DNA of 64,000 nucleotides from Mycolicibacterium celeriflavum (GCF_010731795.1 NZ_AP022591.1:1240001-1304000), one strand, 5' to 3'. Positions 1-11,240 are shown, counted from the stretch's first letter. Notes: generated by a model from the sequence alone, not told the origin. Numbers and translations: made by a program.

Positions 1-1221
<1,221 letters not shown>

Positions 1222-1222
<1 letters not shown>

Positions 1223-2439
1223 CAGCCCGAGGCCTGCACCGGTCGCGCCGCCGGCTCGCGGTTGCGCACCGCTCGTAGGTAGTTGTCGATGTTGGCGCGC
1301 GTCTCGGTCAGCGAATCACCGCCGAACTTTTGCAGCGCCGCCCGTGCCAGCACCAGCGCCACCATGGTCTCGACGACCACGCCGGCGGCCGGCACCGCGC
1401 ACACATCGGAGCGCTGATGGATCGCGACGGCCTCGTCGCCGGTGGTCATGTCCACGGTGGCCAGGGCCCGCGGCACGGTGGAGATCGGCTTCATCGCCGC
1501 GCGCACCCGCAGCGGTTGGCCGTTGGTCATCCCGCCCTCCAGGCCGCCCGCCCGGTTCGTCGAGCGCATCACCCCGTCGGGGCCCGGGTACATCTCGTCG
1601 TGGGCGACGCTGCCGCGGCGGCGCGCGGTCTGGAAGCCGTCGCCGATCTCGACACCCTTGATCGCCTGGATGCCCATCACCGCGGCCGCGAGCTGGCTGT
1701 CGAGCCGGTTGTCGCCGCTGGTGAACGAGCCCAGCCCCACCGGGAGGCCATGAGCGACCACCTCGACGACGCCGCCGAGTGTGTCGCCGTCCTTCTTGGC
1801 GGCCTCGATCTCGTCGATCATGGACTTTTCCGCCGTCTCGGCATACGCGCGCACAGGACTCGCATCGATCGCGGCCAGGTCCGCGGCCTGGGGCGGCGGG
1901 CCGTCGTACGGGTCTGACGCCCCGATCGAGATGACGTGGGACAGCACCTCGACGCCGAGCGCCTCTTTGAGGAACGCGCGGGCGATCGTGCCGGCGGCCA
2001 CGCGGGCGGCGGTCTCGCGCGCGCTGGCACGCTCGAGCACCGGACGGGCGTCGTCGAACCCGTACTTGAGCATGCCCGCATAGTCGGCGTGCCCGGGCCG
2101 CGGCCGGGTCAGCGGCGCGTTGCGCGCGACGTCGAGTTCGGCCGGGTCCACCGGGTCCGGTGCCATCACGGTTTCCCACTTCGGCCACTCGGTGTTGCCG
2201 ATCTCGATCGCGATCGGGCCGCCCAGCGTGACGCCGTGCCGGACCCCGGCCAGCATGGTGACCTGGTCCTGCTCGAACTTCATCCGGGCGCCGCGGCCGT
2301 ACCCGAGACGACGGCGGGCCAGTTGCCCGGCGATGTCGTCCGAGGTGACGCGCACACCCGCGACCATGCCTTCGACCACAGCCACCAGGGCGCGGCCGTG
2401 GGATTCACCAGCAGTGGTCCATCGCAACACGCGTCCCAT
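1222..2439 (-). CDS. aroC: Chorismate synthase
   Basis: Last common step of aromatic biosynthesis: trans-1,4-elimination of phosphate from EPSP to give chorismate, requiring reduced FMN. The 405-residue product is full length for the actinobacterial family. The N-terminal signature [14 protein letters not shown] contains the active-site His, and the [30 protein letters not shown] and [13 protein letters not shown] blocks are typical. It is the first gene of the leftward shikimate operon; the next gene upstream (TetR) ends 28 bases away on the same strand, so some read-through is possible. Called aroF in older M. tuberculosis annotation. Confidence 0.97.
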
Positions 2440-2467
2440 CTTCCCACGTCGGCCGCCGGGCCCCGAA

Positions 2468-3091
2468 TCAGCCGATCACCAGCCCGTCCAGGATGCGGCC
2501 GAGCTCGGCGACGGCGTGCCGATGCGCGACCTTCTGGTCCTTCGCGCGGGCGACGATCATCGCCAACTCACAGATCGCGCCGAACAGGAAGTGGGCCAGC
2601 GGCCCGGTCGGCCGGTCGGCGATCCGGCCCGCCACGATCGCGCGCGTGATGGCCACTTCCATCATCTCGAGCAGCGGCGTCTCGAGGCGGCGCATCTGCT
2701 CCCAGCCCAGCGCGCCGAACGCGTCGAGCAACACGATCCGCTGCAGTCCTGGTTCGAGGCACTGCTCGAGAAACGCCCGACATGCGGCCGCGAACCCCTC
2801 CCACGGATCCTTCTTGCGTTGATACGCCTTCACCAGCGGCGCGGATATGCGTTCGACCTCCTGGGTGAACACTGCCTCGAACAGTTGGCGCTTGCCTTCG
2901 AAGTGGTGGTAGACGGCGCCCTTGGTCATCCGGGCCCGCGCCGCGACGGTGTCCAGCGAGGTCGCCTCGTAGCCCTCCTCGGCGAACAATGCGCGCGCCG
3001 CGTCGACAAGCGCCGACGTGGTTGCCTCGGTGCGCTCCGCCTGGGTGCGCCGTGCGCCCTTGGTCGCCACAGCCGAACGATAGCCGGTCAC
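2468..3091 (-). CDS. TetR/AcrR-family transcriptional regulator
   Basis: 207-residue one-component repressor. The N-terminal helix-turn-helix spans roughly residues 25-65 ([20 protein letters not shown] followed by [20 protein letters not shown]), and the rest is an all-helical ligand/dimerisation domain. The ATG start overlaps the stop of the upstream nitroreductase gene by four bases (ATGA), so it is the last cistron of a four-gene coupled unit (NTF2-like, DUF3237, nitroreductase, TetR). A GTG eight codons downstream could be the true start. Being co-transcribed, it plausibly represses its own operon through the palindrome at 4420-4457; the ligand is unknown. Confidence 0.88.
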   Translation of the reverse strand: MTGYRSAVATKGARRTQAERTEATTSALVDAARALFAEEGYEATSLDTVAARARMTKGAVYHHFEGKRQLFEAVFTQEVERISAPLVKAYQRKKDPWEGFAAACRAFLEQCLEPGLQRIVLLDAFGALGWEQMRRLETPLLEMMEVAITRAIVAGRIADRPTGPLAHFLFGAICELAMIVARAKDQKVAHRHAVAELGRILDGLVIG

Positions 3092-3561
3092 GACTCGGCA
3101 GGGTCGAGCGCGATCAGCGGTAGTTCCCGGTCGGTGAAATGCCGGTAGTACTCGGCTTGCGGGTATATCTCAACAAACGCCCGCCATGCGTCGTCGCGTT
3201 CGGCTGCGACCAACTCACGCGGCCGAACCACGCGGCGCACTCGGCCGATCTGCACGACGCCGGAGCCGGTGTGCTGCAGGTTCAGCCACCAGGCGGGGGT
3301 GCGGGATGACCCGGCGTTGGCGGCCATCACAACGAGCGCGTCGCCGCGACGCAGGTAGAGCACGGGAGTACGGCGACGCTCGCCGGTGCGACGACCCACG
3401 GTCTCGAGCACCATCACCGGGGCACCGGCGAACCACCGGCGCCCGACGCGTCCGCCGGTGATCCGGTAGACCCGCGCATGCACGCGGCCCATCGCGCGTT
3501 GGACGCGTGGCCACCGGGTCACGACCCGATTCGACTGCCGGGCAATCGTTTCCTGGTTCAT
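3088..3561 (-). CDS. Deazaflavin (F420)-dependent nitroreductase-family protein
   Basis: 157 residues with the Ddn/FDOR-type split-barrel pattern: VMVLETVGRRTGERRRTPVLYLRRGDALVVMAAN in the core, then an AWWLNLQHTGSGVVQIGRV segment that in this family contacts the F420 cofactor. Family members reduce quinones, nitroimidazoles or other hydrophobic acceptors using F420H2; the substrate here cannot be read from the sequence. It is coupled to both neighbours by ATGA overlaps. A second, distinct member of the same family lies at 19529-19954. The family call is firm; a physiological function is not claimed. Confidence 0.85.
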   Translation of the reverse strand: MNQETIARQSNRVVTRWPRVQRAMGRVHARVYRITGGRVGRRWFAGAPVMVLETVGRRTGERRRTPVLYLRRGDALVVMAANAGSSRTPAWWLNLQHTGSGVVQIGRVRRVVRPRELVAAERDDAWRAFVEIYPQAEYYRHFTDRELPLIALDPAES

Positions 3562-4049
3562 AGCACCCGGTAGACGCGGTAGTCGACGTGATTGGGCGAG
3601 AGGATGTTGTAGCCAACCGCGACGATCTCGCTGAGCCAGGCGTAGCGGTCGTCTGCAGTGCCGAACGTGGGCGTGGTCCGCACGTAGGTCTCGTCGAAAG
3701 CGAGCACCTGACCGCGCGCCAACCGGTCGAGTCCGTCGCCGGGGACTTTGATGACCCCGGTGCTCTCGAAGTGGATGAGTACGCCGTCATGGGTGCGTAG
3801 CGTCGCGCGGACATCGACCCGGCCGCTGCCGTTGTTACCCACAAGCAGCCAATCGCCGCCGCCGGGTAGCACTTCGCCGCGCATCCGCGGACCGTCGATC
3901 GTCCCCCCGGTGGTGACGAACGTCATCCTCATTCCGAGTGGCGTCGGGATCAGTTGTGCTGGAAGCAGATTGACGTGTATGTCGAAGAGGTGCTCTGCGG
4001 GCAGGGCGTCCCGGAGCGGTAGCTGGTCGACCGCCGTTGCCGCGCTCAC
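3558..4049 (-). CDS. DUF3237 family protein
   Basis: 163 residues from a GTG that overlaps the stop of the NTF2-like gene (GTGA). The pattern FDIHVNLLPAQLIPTPLGMRMTFVTTGGTIDGPRMRGEVLPGGGDWLLVGNNGSGRVDVRATLRTHDGVLIHFESTGVI is interrupted here only for description; it is typical of the DUF3237 beta-barrel family, whose biochemical role is not established. The same frame stays open about 110 codons further upstream, but that extension is antisense-like, low-complexity Arg-rich sequence overlapping the neighbouring gene and is not accepted. Coupling to a nitroreductase and an NTF2-fold protein suggests a shared small-molecule pathway. Confidence 0.8.
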   Translation of the reverse strand: MSAATAVDQLPLRDALPAEHLFDIHVNLLPAQLIPTPLGMRMTFVTTGGTIDGPRMRGEVLPGGGDWLLVGNNGSGRVDVRATLRTHDGVLIHFESTGVIKVPGDGLDRLARGQVLAFDETYVRTTPTFGTADDRYAWLSEIVAVGYNILSPNHVDYRVYRVL

Positions 4050-4423
4050 GCCCGCGCCTGGTTCATCGAGGCCATCAATTGAGCGGAGTCGATGAACGAG
4101 TCCTTGCGCGCGACGAGTCCGTCTGCGGTGACGGTGACCAGGTCGAGGCAGTCGAAGCGGACGCCGCCTGAGATCAACGCCCAGTCGAGCACCCAGTGGT
4201 CGTTTCCGTAGAGCACGCGATGGATCTCGAACGAGAAATCCGGAAACTGCTCGAAGAGCTTGGCGAAGGCCTCGCGTGCGGCGTCGCGGCCGACGACGGG
4301 AGGTGTGCCGGCGTGCGTCCAGAACCGGGTGTCCTGAGTGTGCAACGCCGCGATCGCCTCGGGGTCGCGCTGCGCCCACGCGGCGAAATACCGGTCCGAG
4401 AGGTGTTTCAGATCAACTTGCAT
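4046..4423 (-). CDS. NTF2-like (SnoaL-type) small protein
   Basis: 125 residues from the ATG at 4423. The sequence pattern YFAAWAQRDPEAIAALHTQD, then VGRDAAREAFAKLFEQFPDFSFEIHRVLY and a beta-strand-rich C-terminus, is that of the cone-shaped NTF2/SnoaL fold used by polyketide cyclases, isomerases and many uncharacterised proteins. It is first in a coupled four-gene leftward unit. No convincing Shine-Dalgarno precedes the ATG, and a GTG four codons upstream is an alternative; the start lies inside an inverted repeat (4420-4436), so a very short or absent leader is possible. Function unassigned. Confidence 0.78.
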   Translation of the reverse strand: MQVDLKHLSDRYFAAWAQRDPEAIAALHTQDTRFWTHAGTPPVVGRDAAREAFAKLFEQFPDFSFEIHRVLYGNDHWVLDWALISGGVRFDCLDLVTVTADGLVARKDSFIDSAQLMASMNQARA

Positions 4424-4457
4424 ACCCGCAGTATGCACTAACCTACCCACGGTATGC
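4420..4457. promoter_or_regulatory. Putative operator: GCATAC/GTATGC sites over the operon start
   Basis: GCATAC (4420-4425) faces GTATGC (4431-4436) as a perfect inverted repeat with a 5-base spacer, and a third GTATGC follows at 4452-4457, exactly 21 bases (two helical turns) after the second. The array covers the start codon of the NTF2-like gene. The likeliest reader is the TetR encoded at the end of that operon, but this is inference. Confidence 0.5.
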
Positions 4458-4475
4458 AACGTTTGATCGCCGCTG

Positions 4476-4904
4476 TCACCCGAACGTCACCAACGCGGTC
4501 ACCGCGCCAGCCGAGAGGCACATCGAGAAGCCGTGAGGGACAATGGGTTCGGCCCGGCGCACTGCGGCGACGACCGCCCAGGCGGCCGTCAGCAGCGGTG
4601 CGCCGACTGCGGCAAGCGTCCAGATGTCGATGCCGAACGCACCCGTCAGCGCGCCGACGCCGATCGCGAGTTTGACGTCACCGGCGCCCATCGCCGCCGG
4701 CGCGAGCAGATGCACCGCCAGGTAAACGGTGAACAGTACGACGGCGCCCGCCAACGCCGGAAATCCGCGACCCGCCGCTGCCGCGACGGTCAAGATCACT
4801 ATCGCGCCCGGCATGGTCAGCCAGTTCGGTAGCCGACGTTCCCTGATGTCGAACACGCTCAGCGACACCAACCACGCCAGCAGGACGACGCCCGCGACCC
4901 CCAT
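4476..4904 (-). CDS. Type IV prepilin-like peptidase (A24 family)
   Basis: Membrane aspartyl peptidase of 142 residues with about four hydrophobic segments. The two family aspartates are visible: D19 in SVFDIRERRLPN and D76 in the MGAGDVKL motif. It lacks the N-terminal cytoplasmic methyltransferase domain of full-length PilD, as in the short actinobacterial forms. It sits next to aroE, as does the M. tuberculosis homologue (Rv2551c, from memory). No pilin-like or secretion gene is in the window, so its substrate must be encoded elsewhere. Confidence 0.85.
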   Translation of the reverse strand: MGVAGVVLLAWLVSLSVFDIRERRLPNWLTMPGAIVILTVAAAAGRGFPALAGAVVLFTVYLAVHLLAPAAMGAGDVKLAIGVGALTGAFGIDIWTLAAVGAPLLTAAWAVVAAVRRAEPIVPHGFSMCLSAGAVTALVTFG

Positions 4905-4918
4905 CTCTGGAGGCTAAC

Positions 4919-4934
4919 GCCGGTCCGGACCGGC
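4919..4934. terminator. 16-bp perfect palindrome between aroE and the prepilin peptidase gene
   Basis: GCCGGTCCGGACCGGC is fully self-complementary and could form a 6-bp stem with a 4-base loop (GCCGGT-CCGG-ACCGGC) in either strand. It lies in the 42-bp gap downstream of aroE. No U tract follows, as is common in mycobacteria. Attenuator, terminator or protein site are all possible. Confidence 0.35.
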
Positions 4935-4946
4935 TTCGGACACCAA

Positions 4947-5753
4947 TCAGCGCACGTCGAGCGCCGCTTCCATCGCTTCCCGTGGTGCCGGGCGGCCGGT
5001 GAACTGCTCCACCTGAGCGAAGGCCTGGTGAAGCAACATCTGCAGACCACTGATCACCCGCCCGCCGGCGTCCAGGACCGCCGCCGCCAACGGCGTCGGC
5101 CACGGATCGTAGATCGCGTCGAGCACAAGCGGTGCTCCCGCGAGCGCGGTTGCGTAGCGTGCGGCAGCCTCGGCGGGAATGGTGTTGATCAGCAGGTCCG
5201 CGTCGACGACCGTGCTGCGAAGTTCGGGGCCGTCGACGTCGCACCACCGGCCGTCGGCGCCCAACCGGGTCGCCAGATCCACCAGCGGCGCGGCCTTGTC
5301 GGGGTTCCTGGCCACCACAGTGACCCGCTGCACGCCAAGCTCTGACAACCCGACGACCGCCGCCGGTGCCGTGCCCCCGGAACCGACAACGATGCCGTGC
5401 GCGGCCGCCACCTCCCCCAATGCTCCTGTCACGCCGTCGATGTCGGTGTTGTCGGCTCGCCATCCGGTTTCGGTCCGCACCAGCGTGTTGGCCGAGCCGA
5501 CGAGTTCGGCGCGGGTGGTGCGCTCGTCGGCGACCTGCAGCGCCGCGAACTTGCCGGGCTTGGTCACCGAGACGCCGATCCAGTCGCGGTTGAAACCGGT
5601 GACCAGTTCCGGCAATTGCTCGGCCGTGCACTCGATTCGCTCGTAGGTCCAGTCGTCCAACCCCAGCGCACGGTAGGCCGCGAGGTGCAGCTGCGGCGAG
5701 CGGGAGTGCGCGATCGGCGAACCGAGGACCGCGGCCCTACGGCGTGCGCTCAT
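4947..5753 (-). CDS. aroE: Shikimate dehydrogenase
   Basis: NADPH-dependent reduction of 3-dehydroshikimate to shikimate. 268 residues; the shikimate-binding SPIAHSRSP is at residues 12-20, catalytic K65 is in SVTKPGK, D104 is in DNTD, and the nucleotide loop GSGGTAPA is in the C-terminal Rossmann domain, ending with the SGLQMLLHQAFAQVEQFTG helix. The start ATG overlaps the mltG stop (ATGA). The frame remains open far upstream, but that sequence is antisense to mltG, so the ATG at 5753 is chosen. It supplies the pathway completed by the aro operon at the left end. Confidence 0.95.
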   Translation of the reverse strand: MSARRRAAVLGSPIAHSRSPQLHLAAYRALGLDDWTYERIECTAEQLPELVTGFNRDWIGVSVTKPGKFAALQVADERTTRAELVGSANTLVRTETGWRADNTDIDGVTGALGEVAAAHGIVVGSGGTAPAAVVGLSELGVQRVTVVARNPDKAAPLVDLATRLGADGRWCDVDGPELRSTVVDADLLINTIPAEAAARYATALAGAPLVLDAIYDPWPTPLAAAVLDAGGRVISGLQMLLHQAFAQVEQFTGRPAPREAMEAALDVR

Positions 5754-6991
5754 CGCGCGGAATCGAGCACACCGTTGCGCTGGGCCAGTTCGATGTTCGC
5801 GAGGTGCTGCTGGTAGTCCCTGGTGAACAAGGTCGTGCCCTGCATGTCGATCGTGACGAAATACAACCAGTCCCCCGGCGCAGGCTGCTCGGCGGCGGCC
5901 AGCGCCGCTTGGCTCGGCGAGCAGATCGGGGTCGCCGGAAGCCCGGGTCGGACATAGGTGTTCCACTGATTGTGTTGCGCGCGATCGGAGTCGGTGGTGG
6001 CGACCTCGATCCGGTCCAGCGGGTAGTTCACCGTGGAGTCGAACTCGAGCGTGCGGTTCTCGGCCAGCCGGTTGTAGATGACGCGCGCCACCTTGGCGAA
6101 GTCCTCCGGGGTCGACTCCCGCTGCACCAGCGAGCCCACGGTCAAGATTTGATACGGCGACATCTCCATGGCCGCGGCCGTCTCGAGCAGCCCACCGTTC
6201 GCGTATTGCGTTGCGCTGGCGGAGATCAAATTCGACAGGATCTCCTGCGGCTGCGCCGACGGGTTGATATTCCACGTGCCCGCGGCGATCAACCCCTCGA
6301 GGCGACGATGGTCGTGTCCCATCGCGGTGACGGGCTCGATCGCCCAGTCGGGCACCGCCAGCGCCACCGGCGCGACGGTCCCGGCCACCTGCTCCAACGC
6401 GTCCGCCGACACACAGTGGCGCTCGCCGTCGAGGTCGACACACGTCGCGCGCGAGATCAGGCTGAGGATGCCGTCGGTGACGGCGTTGGTCTTGACGTCG
6501 CGGACGTCGTCGAGTTGGCGTCCCTCGGGGATGGTGAGCTTGCCGACCCGGTTCTGCGGATCTGCCAGGCGTTCAACGGCGTTGGCCGCCGGGATCTCGG
6601 TGCGCAGCTTGTAGAAGCCGGGCTGGATCGCCGAGATCGCATCGTTGCCCTCGGCGGCGTCGACGAACGCGCTGGCCGCCGCGACGATGTTGTGCTCCTG
6701 CAGCGTCTTGCCGATCGCGGTGGTGGAGTCGCCGTCGTGTACCTGGATGACCACATCGGCGATGCCTTCGCCCGTGAAGTCGTTGCCGCCGAACAACGAG
6801 TGCCACAGCTTCGAGCCGAGAAACACCGCGCCGACGGCGACCACGATCAGCAGACCGACCGCCAAGCTGCCCGCCAGCCGACGCCTGCGCCGGTTCCGCG
6901 CCTGCCGTATCCGGTCCGCGCGGGTCATCCGGCGCCGCGGTGGACCGACCGCAACCGGTTCGGCCCGCTCGCGGCCCCAATGGTTAGTCAT
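5750..6991 (-). CDS. mltG: Endolytic murein transglycosylase MltG
   Basis: Cleaves nascent glycan strands at the cytoplasmic membrane and helps set glycan length. 413 residues: a basic cytoplasmic N-terminus, one membrane segment at about residues 40-58, a LysM-like region, then the YceG catalytic domain with the active-site glutamate E292 in [24 protein letters not shown] (quoted only as landmark). The ATG at 6991 overlaps the end of ruvX by eight bases and starts a better product than an ATG eight codons upstream. It belongs to the alaS-ruvX-mltG-aroE string, the same order as M. tuberculosis Rv2555c-Rv2552c. Confidence 0.93.
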   Translation of the reverse strand: MTNHWGRERAEPVAVGPPRRRMTRADRIRQARNRRRRRLAGSLAVGLLIVVAVGAVFLGSKLWHSLFGGNDFTGEGIADVVIQVHDGDSTTAIGKTLQEHNIVAAASAFVDAAEGNDAISAIQPGFYKLRTEIPAANAVERLADPQNRVGKLTIPEGRQLDDVRDVKTNAVTDGILSLISRATCVDLDGERHCVSADALEQVAGTVAPVALAVPDWAIEPVTAMGHDHRRLEGLIAAGTWNINPSAQPQEILSNLISASATQYANGGLLETAAAMEMSPYQILTVGSLVQRESTPEDFAKVARVIYNRLAENRTLEFDSTVNYPLDRIEVATTDSDRAQHNQWNTYVRPGLPATPICSPSQAALAAAEQPAPGDWLYFVTIDMQGTTLFTRDYQQHLANIELAQRNGVLDSAR

Positions 6992-7574
6992 CCACGACCT
7001 CTCCGTGTGCGGCAAGGTGGTCTTCTGCTCCTCGCATCCGCGGCGCCGCTCGCCGCTGGTCCAGCCAGTTCTGCAGAATGCCTACCGCCGCCGCTTGATC
7101 GATGACCGAACGCTGGCCCTTGGCCCGAACGCCGGCCTCCCGCAACGAGCGCTGAGCCACCACGGTAGTGAGTCGTTCGTCCGCGAGTCGCACGGGTGTC
7201 GGCGCGATACGCGCAGCGAGCGCATCGGCGACCGCGACGGCATCCTGAGCGGAGGAACCGGAGCGGTCGGCGAGCGTGCGGGGCAATCCCACGACGACCT
7301 CCACGGCGCCCAGGTCTTCGACCAGCCCGGCGAGTCGTCGGATGTGCCGGTCCGAATTCTTGCGCCGGTCCCGCGCCACGGTCTCGACCGGCGTCGCGAG
7401 GATGGCGTCCGGGTCACTTGCGGCCACCCCGATGCGCACGCTGCCGACATCGATGCCGATCCGTCGGCCGCGTCCCGGGTCCGGCGGGTTCAGGGAGTCT
7501 CCCGGCCGATCCGGCTGCCGGTCGCCCGATGTTCCTCGCGCAAGCTGCTCATCGCCCGTGGGTGTGGGATTCAC
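6984..7574 (-). CDS. ruvX: RuvX/YqgF Holliday-junction resolvase-like protein
   Basis: RNase H-fold protein of about 196 residues. The core begins with the first acidic motif [13 protein letters not shown] (D42), followed by VVVGLPRTL with the conserved DERLTT and the terminal [17 protein letters not shown] helix. E. coli YqgF is essential and linked to pre-16S rRNA 5' processing; the M. tuberculosis protein has been described as a resolvase. The N-terminal 35 residues are Pro/Gly-rich and extra to the fold. Start chosen at the GTG at 7574, four bases after the alaS stop, rather than at upstream codons that would overlap alaS deeply. Confidence 0.9.
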   Translation of the reverse strand: MNPTPTGDEQLARGTSGDRQPDRPGDSLNPPDPGRGRRIGIDVGSVRIGVAASDPDAILATPVETVARDRRKNSDRHIRRLAGLVEDLGAVEVVVGLPRTLADRSGSSAQDAVAVADALAARIAPTPVRLADERLTTVVAQRSLREAGVRAKGQRSVIDQAAAVGILQNWLDQRRAAPRMRGAEDHLAAHGEVVDD

Positions 7575-7578
7575 GCGG

Positions 7579-10275
7579 CTAGCTCCGGTGAATCTCTGCG
7601 CGCAGCGCGGCCAATGCCGCGTCGATCCCTGCCGCCCCTTTACCGGAACCCTGTGCCAGATCGGCCTTACCGCCGCCACGGCCGTTGACCGGCGCAGCCA
7701 ACTGCTTCACCAGGTCGTCGGCCCGCAGACCGAGGTCTTGCGCCGCCGGGTTGACCGCCACCACGAACGGGACGGTGTCGTTCTCGCCCTCGGCGATCAG
7801 CGCGACGACGGCGGGGTCGGCGCCGAGCTTTCCGCGGATGTCGCCGACCAGCGTGCGAAGATCACCGGCCGACATCCCGCCGGCCATCCGCTGCGCCACC
7901 AGACGCACCTTACCGACAAGCTCGGCGCCCGCGGCGGCATTTGCTGCGGCGGCGCGTGCGTTCGCCAGACGAAGCCGGTCCAGCTCCTTCTCGGCCGCTC
8001 GTAGCCGCTCGACCAGATTCGCCACTCGCGCAGGCACTTCGTCGGACGGCACCTTCAGCGACGATGCGAGGCCGGCCATCAATGCCCGTTCCTTGGCCAG
8101 GTGGCGGAACGAGTCCAGGCCGACGTAGGCCTCGACGCGACGAACGCCGGAGCCGACCGACGACTCGCCGAGGATCGTCACCGGGCCGATCTGCGCCGAG
8201 TTGTGCACGTGGGTGCCGCCGCACAACTCCAGCGAGAACGGGCCGCCGATCTCGACCACGCGGACCTGATCGGGGTACTGCTCGCCGAACAGCGCCATCG
8301 CGCCCATCGCCTTGGCCTTCTCCAACTCCGTGGTGAACGAGTGCACCTCGTAGTCGGCTTCGACGGCCTCGTTGGTGACTTCCTCGATCTGCCCGCGCTG
8401 ATCCTCGGAGAGCGGACCCTGCCAGTTGAAGTCGAACCGCAGGTATCCGGGCCTGTTCAGGGAGCCCGCCTGAACCGCGTTCGGCCCCAATACCTGTCGC
8501 AGTGCGGCGTGCACCATATGAGTTCCGGAATGGCCCTGGGTCGCACCGTGCCGCCAACGCGGATCCACCGAAGCGATCACCGTGTCACCCTCGACGAACT
8601 CGCCGGACTCGACGTTGATCCGATGTGCCCACAGGGTTTTCGCGATCTTCTGCACATCGGTGACGGCGGCCTTCGCCGCGGTGGACGCGCCCGAGCCGCT
8701 GATCGTGCCTTCGTCGGCGATCTGACCGCCGGCTTCGGCGTAGAACGGCGTGCGGTCGAGAATCAACTCGACCCGGTCCGGCTGGGGGCCGCCACCATCG
8801 TGGGATACGACCGGCACCCGCTTGCCGTCGACGAAGATGCCCAGAATCCTTGCTTCCGAGGACAACTCGTCGAATCCGGTGAACTCGGTCGGCCCCGCGT
8901 CAACGAGGTCGCGGTACGCCGACAGATCCGAGTGCGCCTGCTTGCGTGCCGCGGCGTCGGCTTTGGCGCGCCGCCGCTGCTCGGCCATCAGGCCGCGGAA
9001 GCCTTGCTCGTCAACGGACAGCCCGTGTTCGGCCGCCATCTCCAGCGTCAGTTCGAACGGGAAGCCGTAGGTGTCGTGCAGCGTGAACGCGTCGGAGCCC
9101 GACAACACGTTGGCACCTTTGGCTTTCGTCGCACTGGCCGCCTCGTCGAACAACCGCGAACCCGAGGCGAGCGTGCGGTTGAACGCGGTCTCCTCGGCCA
9201 CCGCGATCCGCTCTATGCGGTCGAAGTCGGCCACCAGTTCGGGGTACGACGGGCCCATCGCGTCCCGCACGGTGGCCATCAGGTCGGCCATGATCGGCTG
9301 CTCGACGCCGAGAAGTTTGGCCGCGCGGATGATCCTGCGCAACAGGCGGCGCAGCACATAGCCGCGCCCCTCGTTGCCGGGGCTCACACCGTCGCCGATG
9401 ATGATCGCCGCGGTGCGACTGTGGTCGGCGATTATTCGGTAGCGAACGTCCTCCTCATGGCTGCCCTGCCCGTACCCGCGCGGCGCGCGCGCAGCCATGA
9501 GGTCGATGACGGGGCGCACCAGGTCCGTCTCGTAGACGTTGTCCACGCCCTGCAGCAGGCAGGCCACGCGCTCGATGCCCATGCCCGTGTCGATGTTCTT
9601 GCGGGGTAACGGGCCGAGGATTTCGAAGTCCTCCTTCGAGGTGCCCTCGCCGCGCTCGTTCTGCATGAAGACGAGGTTCCAGATCTCGATGTAGCGGTCC
9701 TCGTTGACGACCGGCCCGCCTTCGGCGCCGTAGTCGGGGCCGCGGTCGTAGTAGATCTCCGACGACGGCCCGCACGGCCCGGGGATGCCCATCGACCAGT
9801 AGTTGTCTGCCATCCCGCGGCGTTGGATGCGTTCCGGCGGCAGCCCGGCGACCTCCTGCCAGAGTGCTGCGGCTTCGTCGTCGTCGAGATAGACCGTGGC
9901 CCAGAGGCGCTCCGGGTCGAGCCCGTACCCCCCTTGATCGACCGGGTTGGTCAGCAGCGTCCAGGCGAATTCGATGGCGCCCTTCTTGAAGTAGTCGCCG
10001 AACGAGAAGTTGCCGGCCATCTGGAAGAAGGTGTTGTGCCGGGTGGTGATGCCCACCTCATCGATATCGGGTGTGCGGATGCACTTCTGAACGCTGGTGG
10101 CGCGATTCCACGGCGGCGCCTGCTGACCGAGGAAGTAGGACACGAACTGCACCATGCCGGCGTTGACGAAGAGCAGATTGGGGTCGTCGAGGATCACCGA
10201 AGCACTCGGCACCTCGGTGTGGCCCGCTTTCACGAAGTGATCGAGGAAACGCTTCCTGATCTCGTGTGTCTGCAC
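7579..10275 (-). CDS. alaS: Alanyl-tRNA synthetase
   Basis: Charges tRNA-Ala and clears mischarged Ser and Gly. 898 residues from the GTG at 10275, which has an AAGGA ribosome site nine bases upstream; an upstream in-frame codon lacks one. Class II catalytic domain with motif 1-3 blocks ([36 protein letters not shown]), an editing domain with [12 protein letters not shown] and [13 protein letters not shown] metal-binding motifs, and the C-terminal DHHA1/C-Ala domain. Length matches the mycobacterial family. First gene of the alaS-ruvX-mltG-aroE string. Confidence 0.97.
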   Translation of the reverse strand: MQTHEIRKRFLDHFVKAGHTEVPSASVILDDPNLLFVNAGMVQFVSYFLGQQAPPWNRATSVQKCIRTPDIDEVGITTRHNTFFQMAGNFSFGDYFKKGAIEFAWTLLTNPVDQGGYGLDPERLWATVYLDDDEAAALWQEVAGLPPERIQRRGMADNYWSMGIPGPCGPSSEIYYDRGPDYGAEGGPVVNEDRYIEIWNLVFMQNERGEGTSKEDFEILGPLPRKNIDTGMGIERVACLLQGVDNVYETDLVRPVIDLMAARAPRGYGQGSHEEDVRYRIIADHSRTAAIIIGDGVSPGNEGRGYVLRRLLRRIIRAAKLLGVEQPIMADLMATVRDAMGPSYPELVADFDRIERIAVAEETAFNRTLASGSRLFDEAASATKAKGANVLSGSDAFTLHDTYGFPFELTLEMAAEHGLSVDEQGFRGLMAEQRRRAKADAAARKQAHSDLSAYRDLVDAGPTEFTGFDELSSEARILGIFVDGKRVPVVSHDGGGPQPDRVELILDRTPFYAEAGGQIADEGTISGSGASTAAKAAVTDVQKIAKTLWAHRINVESGEFVEGDTVIASVDPRWRHGATQGHSGTHMVHAALRQVLGPNAVQAGSLNRPGYLRFDFNWQGPLSEDQRGQIEEVTNEAVEADYEVHSFTTELEKAKAMGAMALFGEQYPDQVRVVEIGGPFSLELCGGTHVHNSAQIGPVTILGESSVGSGVRRVEAYVGLDSFRHLAKERALMAGLASSLKVPSDEVPARVANLVERLRAAEKELDRLRLANARAAAANAAAGAELVGKVRLVAQRMAGGMSAGDLRTLVGDIRGKLGADPAVVALIAEGENDTVPFVVAVNPAAQDLGLRADDLVKQLAAPVNGRGGGKADLAQGSGKGAAGIDAALAALRAEIHRS

Positions 10276-10426
10276 GTCTGATACATCCTTGTAGTTTCGC
10301 TGGTACCTGCGACTATTCGACCGCACTACAGTACCGGTCGACGTTGTCGCGCCGAAAAGTCAACGAACGGGCGTCGCTCCCGGTGCCCCGTCAGCTTCGA
10401 TCGGCTGGCGCTGCGCAGTGCCCCCT

Positions 10427-10831
10427 TCAGGCTGCGGCGATGAAGCTCAGGCGCACCTTACGGTGCGGGTTGTCGCGGTTGAGGTCGACGAGCACGATGC
10501 TCTGCCAGGTGCCGAGCAGGGGTTGGCCGTCCTGCACGGGCAGGGTCACCGACGGCGACACCAGCGCCGGCAGGACATGGTCGGCGCCGTGGCCGGGTGA
10601 GCCGTGCGAGTGGCGGTAGCGGTCGTCACGCGGAAGTAGCCGTTCGAGCGTGTCGACGAGATCGTCATCGGAGCCCGCACCCGTCTCGATGATCGCCACA
10701 CCCGCCGTAGCGTGCGGTACGAACACGCTGCACAACCCGTCGCGGTGGCTCCCGCAGAAGGAGCGCACCGCATCGGTCAGGTCCACGATGCGGCGCTGGC
10801 CGGTGTCGATGTCGAGTACGTCGGAATCCAC
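10427..10831 (-). CDS. YjbQ/UPF0047 family protein (Rv2556c homologue)
   Basis: 134-residue compact protein with the conserved PHATAGVAIIETGAGSDDDLVDTLERLLP stretch, the HSHGSPGHGADHV metal-binding His cluster and a GTWQSIVLVDLNRDNPHRKV C-terminus. The family is called secondary thiamine-phosphate synthase because E. coli YjbQ can complement thiE; the physiological role is not established. It is immediately upstream of alaS on the same strand, 151 bases away, the same neighbourhood as in M. tuberculosis. Confidence 0.88.
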   Translation of the reverse strand: MDSDVLDIDTGQRRIVDLTDAVRSFCGSHRDGLCSVFVPHATAGVAIIETGAGSDDDLVDTLERLLPRDDRYRHSHGSPGHGADHVLPALVSPSVTLPVQDGQPLLGTWQSIVLVDLNRDNPHRKVRLSFIAAA

Positions 10832-10928
10832 ACCTTCGAGGGTACGAGGCGCGTCGCCGATCGACCCGGCAGTTTATTGACGTCGGTGTCGGGGTATCTC
10901 ACTGGCACCCCGAGACCCTGGAGGAACA

Positions 10929-11240
10929 ATGACCGTCACCGGTGTAATCACCGCAATCCTGATCGGCGCCGTCGTCGGCGTGCTCGCTCGCCTGTTACTG
11001 CCCGGCAGGCAGCCCATCGGCATGCTGGTGACCGTTCTCGTCGGCATCGTGTCGGCATTGATCGGCACATGGCTCGCCCGTGCACTCGGCCTGCCGACCG
11101 CCACCAGCGGAGTCGACTGGATCGAGCTTCTCGTCCAGGTTGTCGTCGCCGTGATCGGTGTCGCCCTGGTGTCCGCGCTCATGGGCCGCAGGCGCACCGG
11201 CGTGATGGGCACGCGTCGTCGCGGCGGCGTCATCCGGTAG
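10929..11240 (+). CDS. GlsB/YeaQ/YmgE-type small membrane protein
   Basis: 103 residues with three hydrophobic segments (about 5-22, 32-52 and 67-87) and a basic tail. The glycine-spaced pattern IGAVVGVLARLLLPG and LVGIVSALIGTWLARALG fits the transglycosylase-associated/GlsB family of stress-induced inner-membrane proteins. A GGAGG-like site (GGAGGAAC) stands just before the ATG. It is a single-gene unit ended by the strong hairpin at 11254-11289. No defined biochemical activity is known for the family. Confidence 0.8.
   Translation: MTVTGVITAILIGAVVGVLARLLLPGRQPIGMLVTVLVGIVSALIGTWLARALGLPTATSGVDWIELLVQVVVAVIGVALVSALMGRRRTGVMGTRRRGGVIR

Noticed and set aside
4947..6443. A long open frame that would add about 230 residues to the front of AroE
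   Set aside because: The extension is antisense to mltG, Arg/Gly-rich and without family features; the ATG at 5753 gives a normal AroE.
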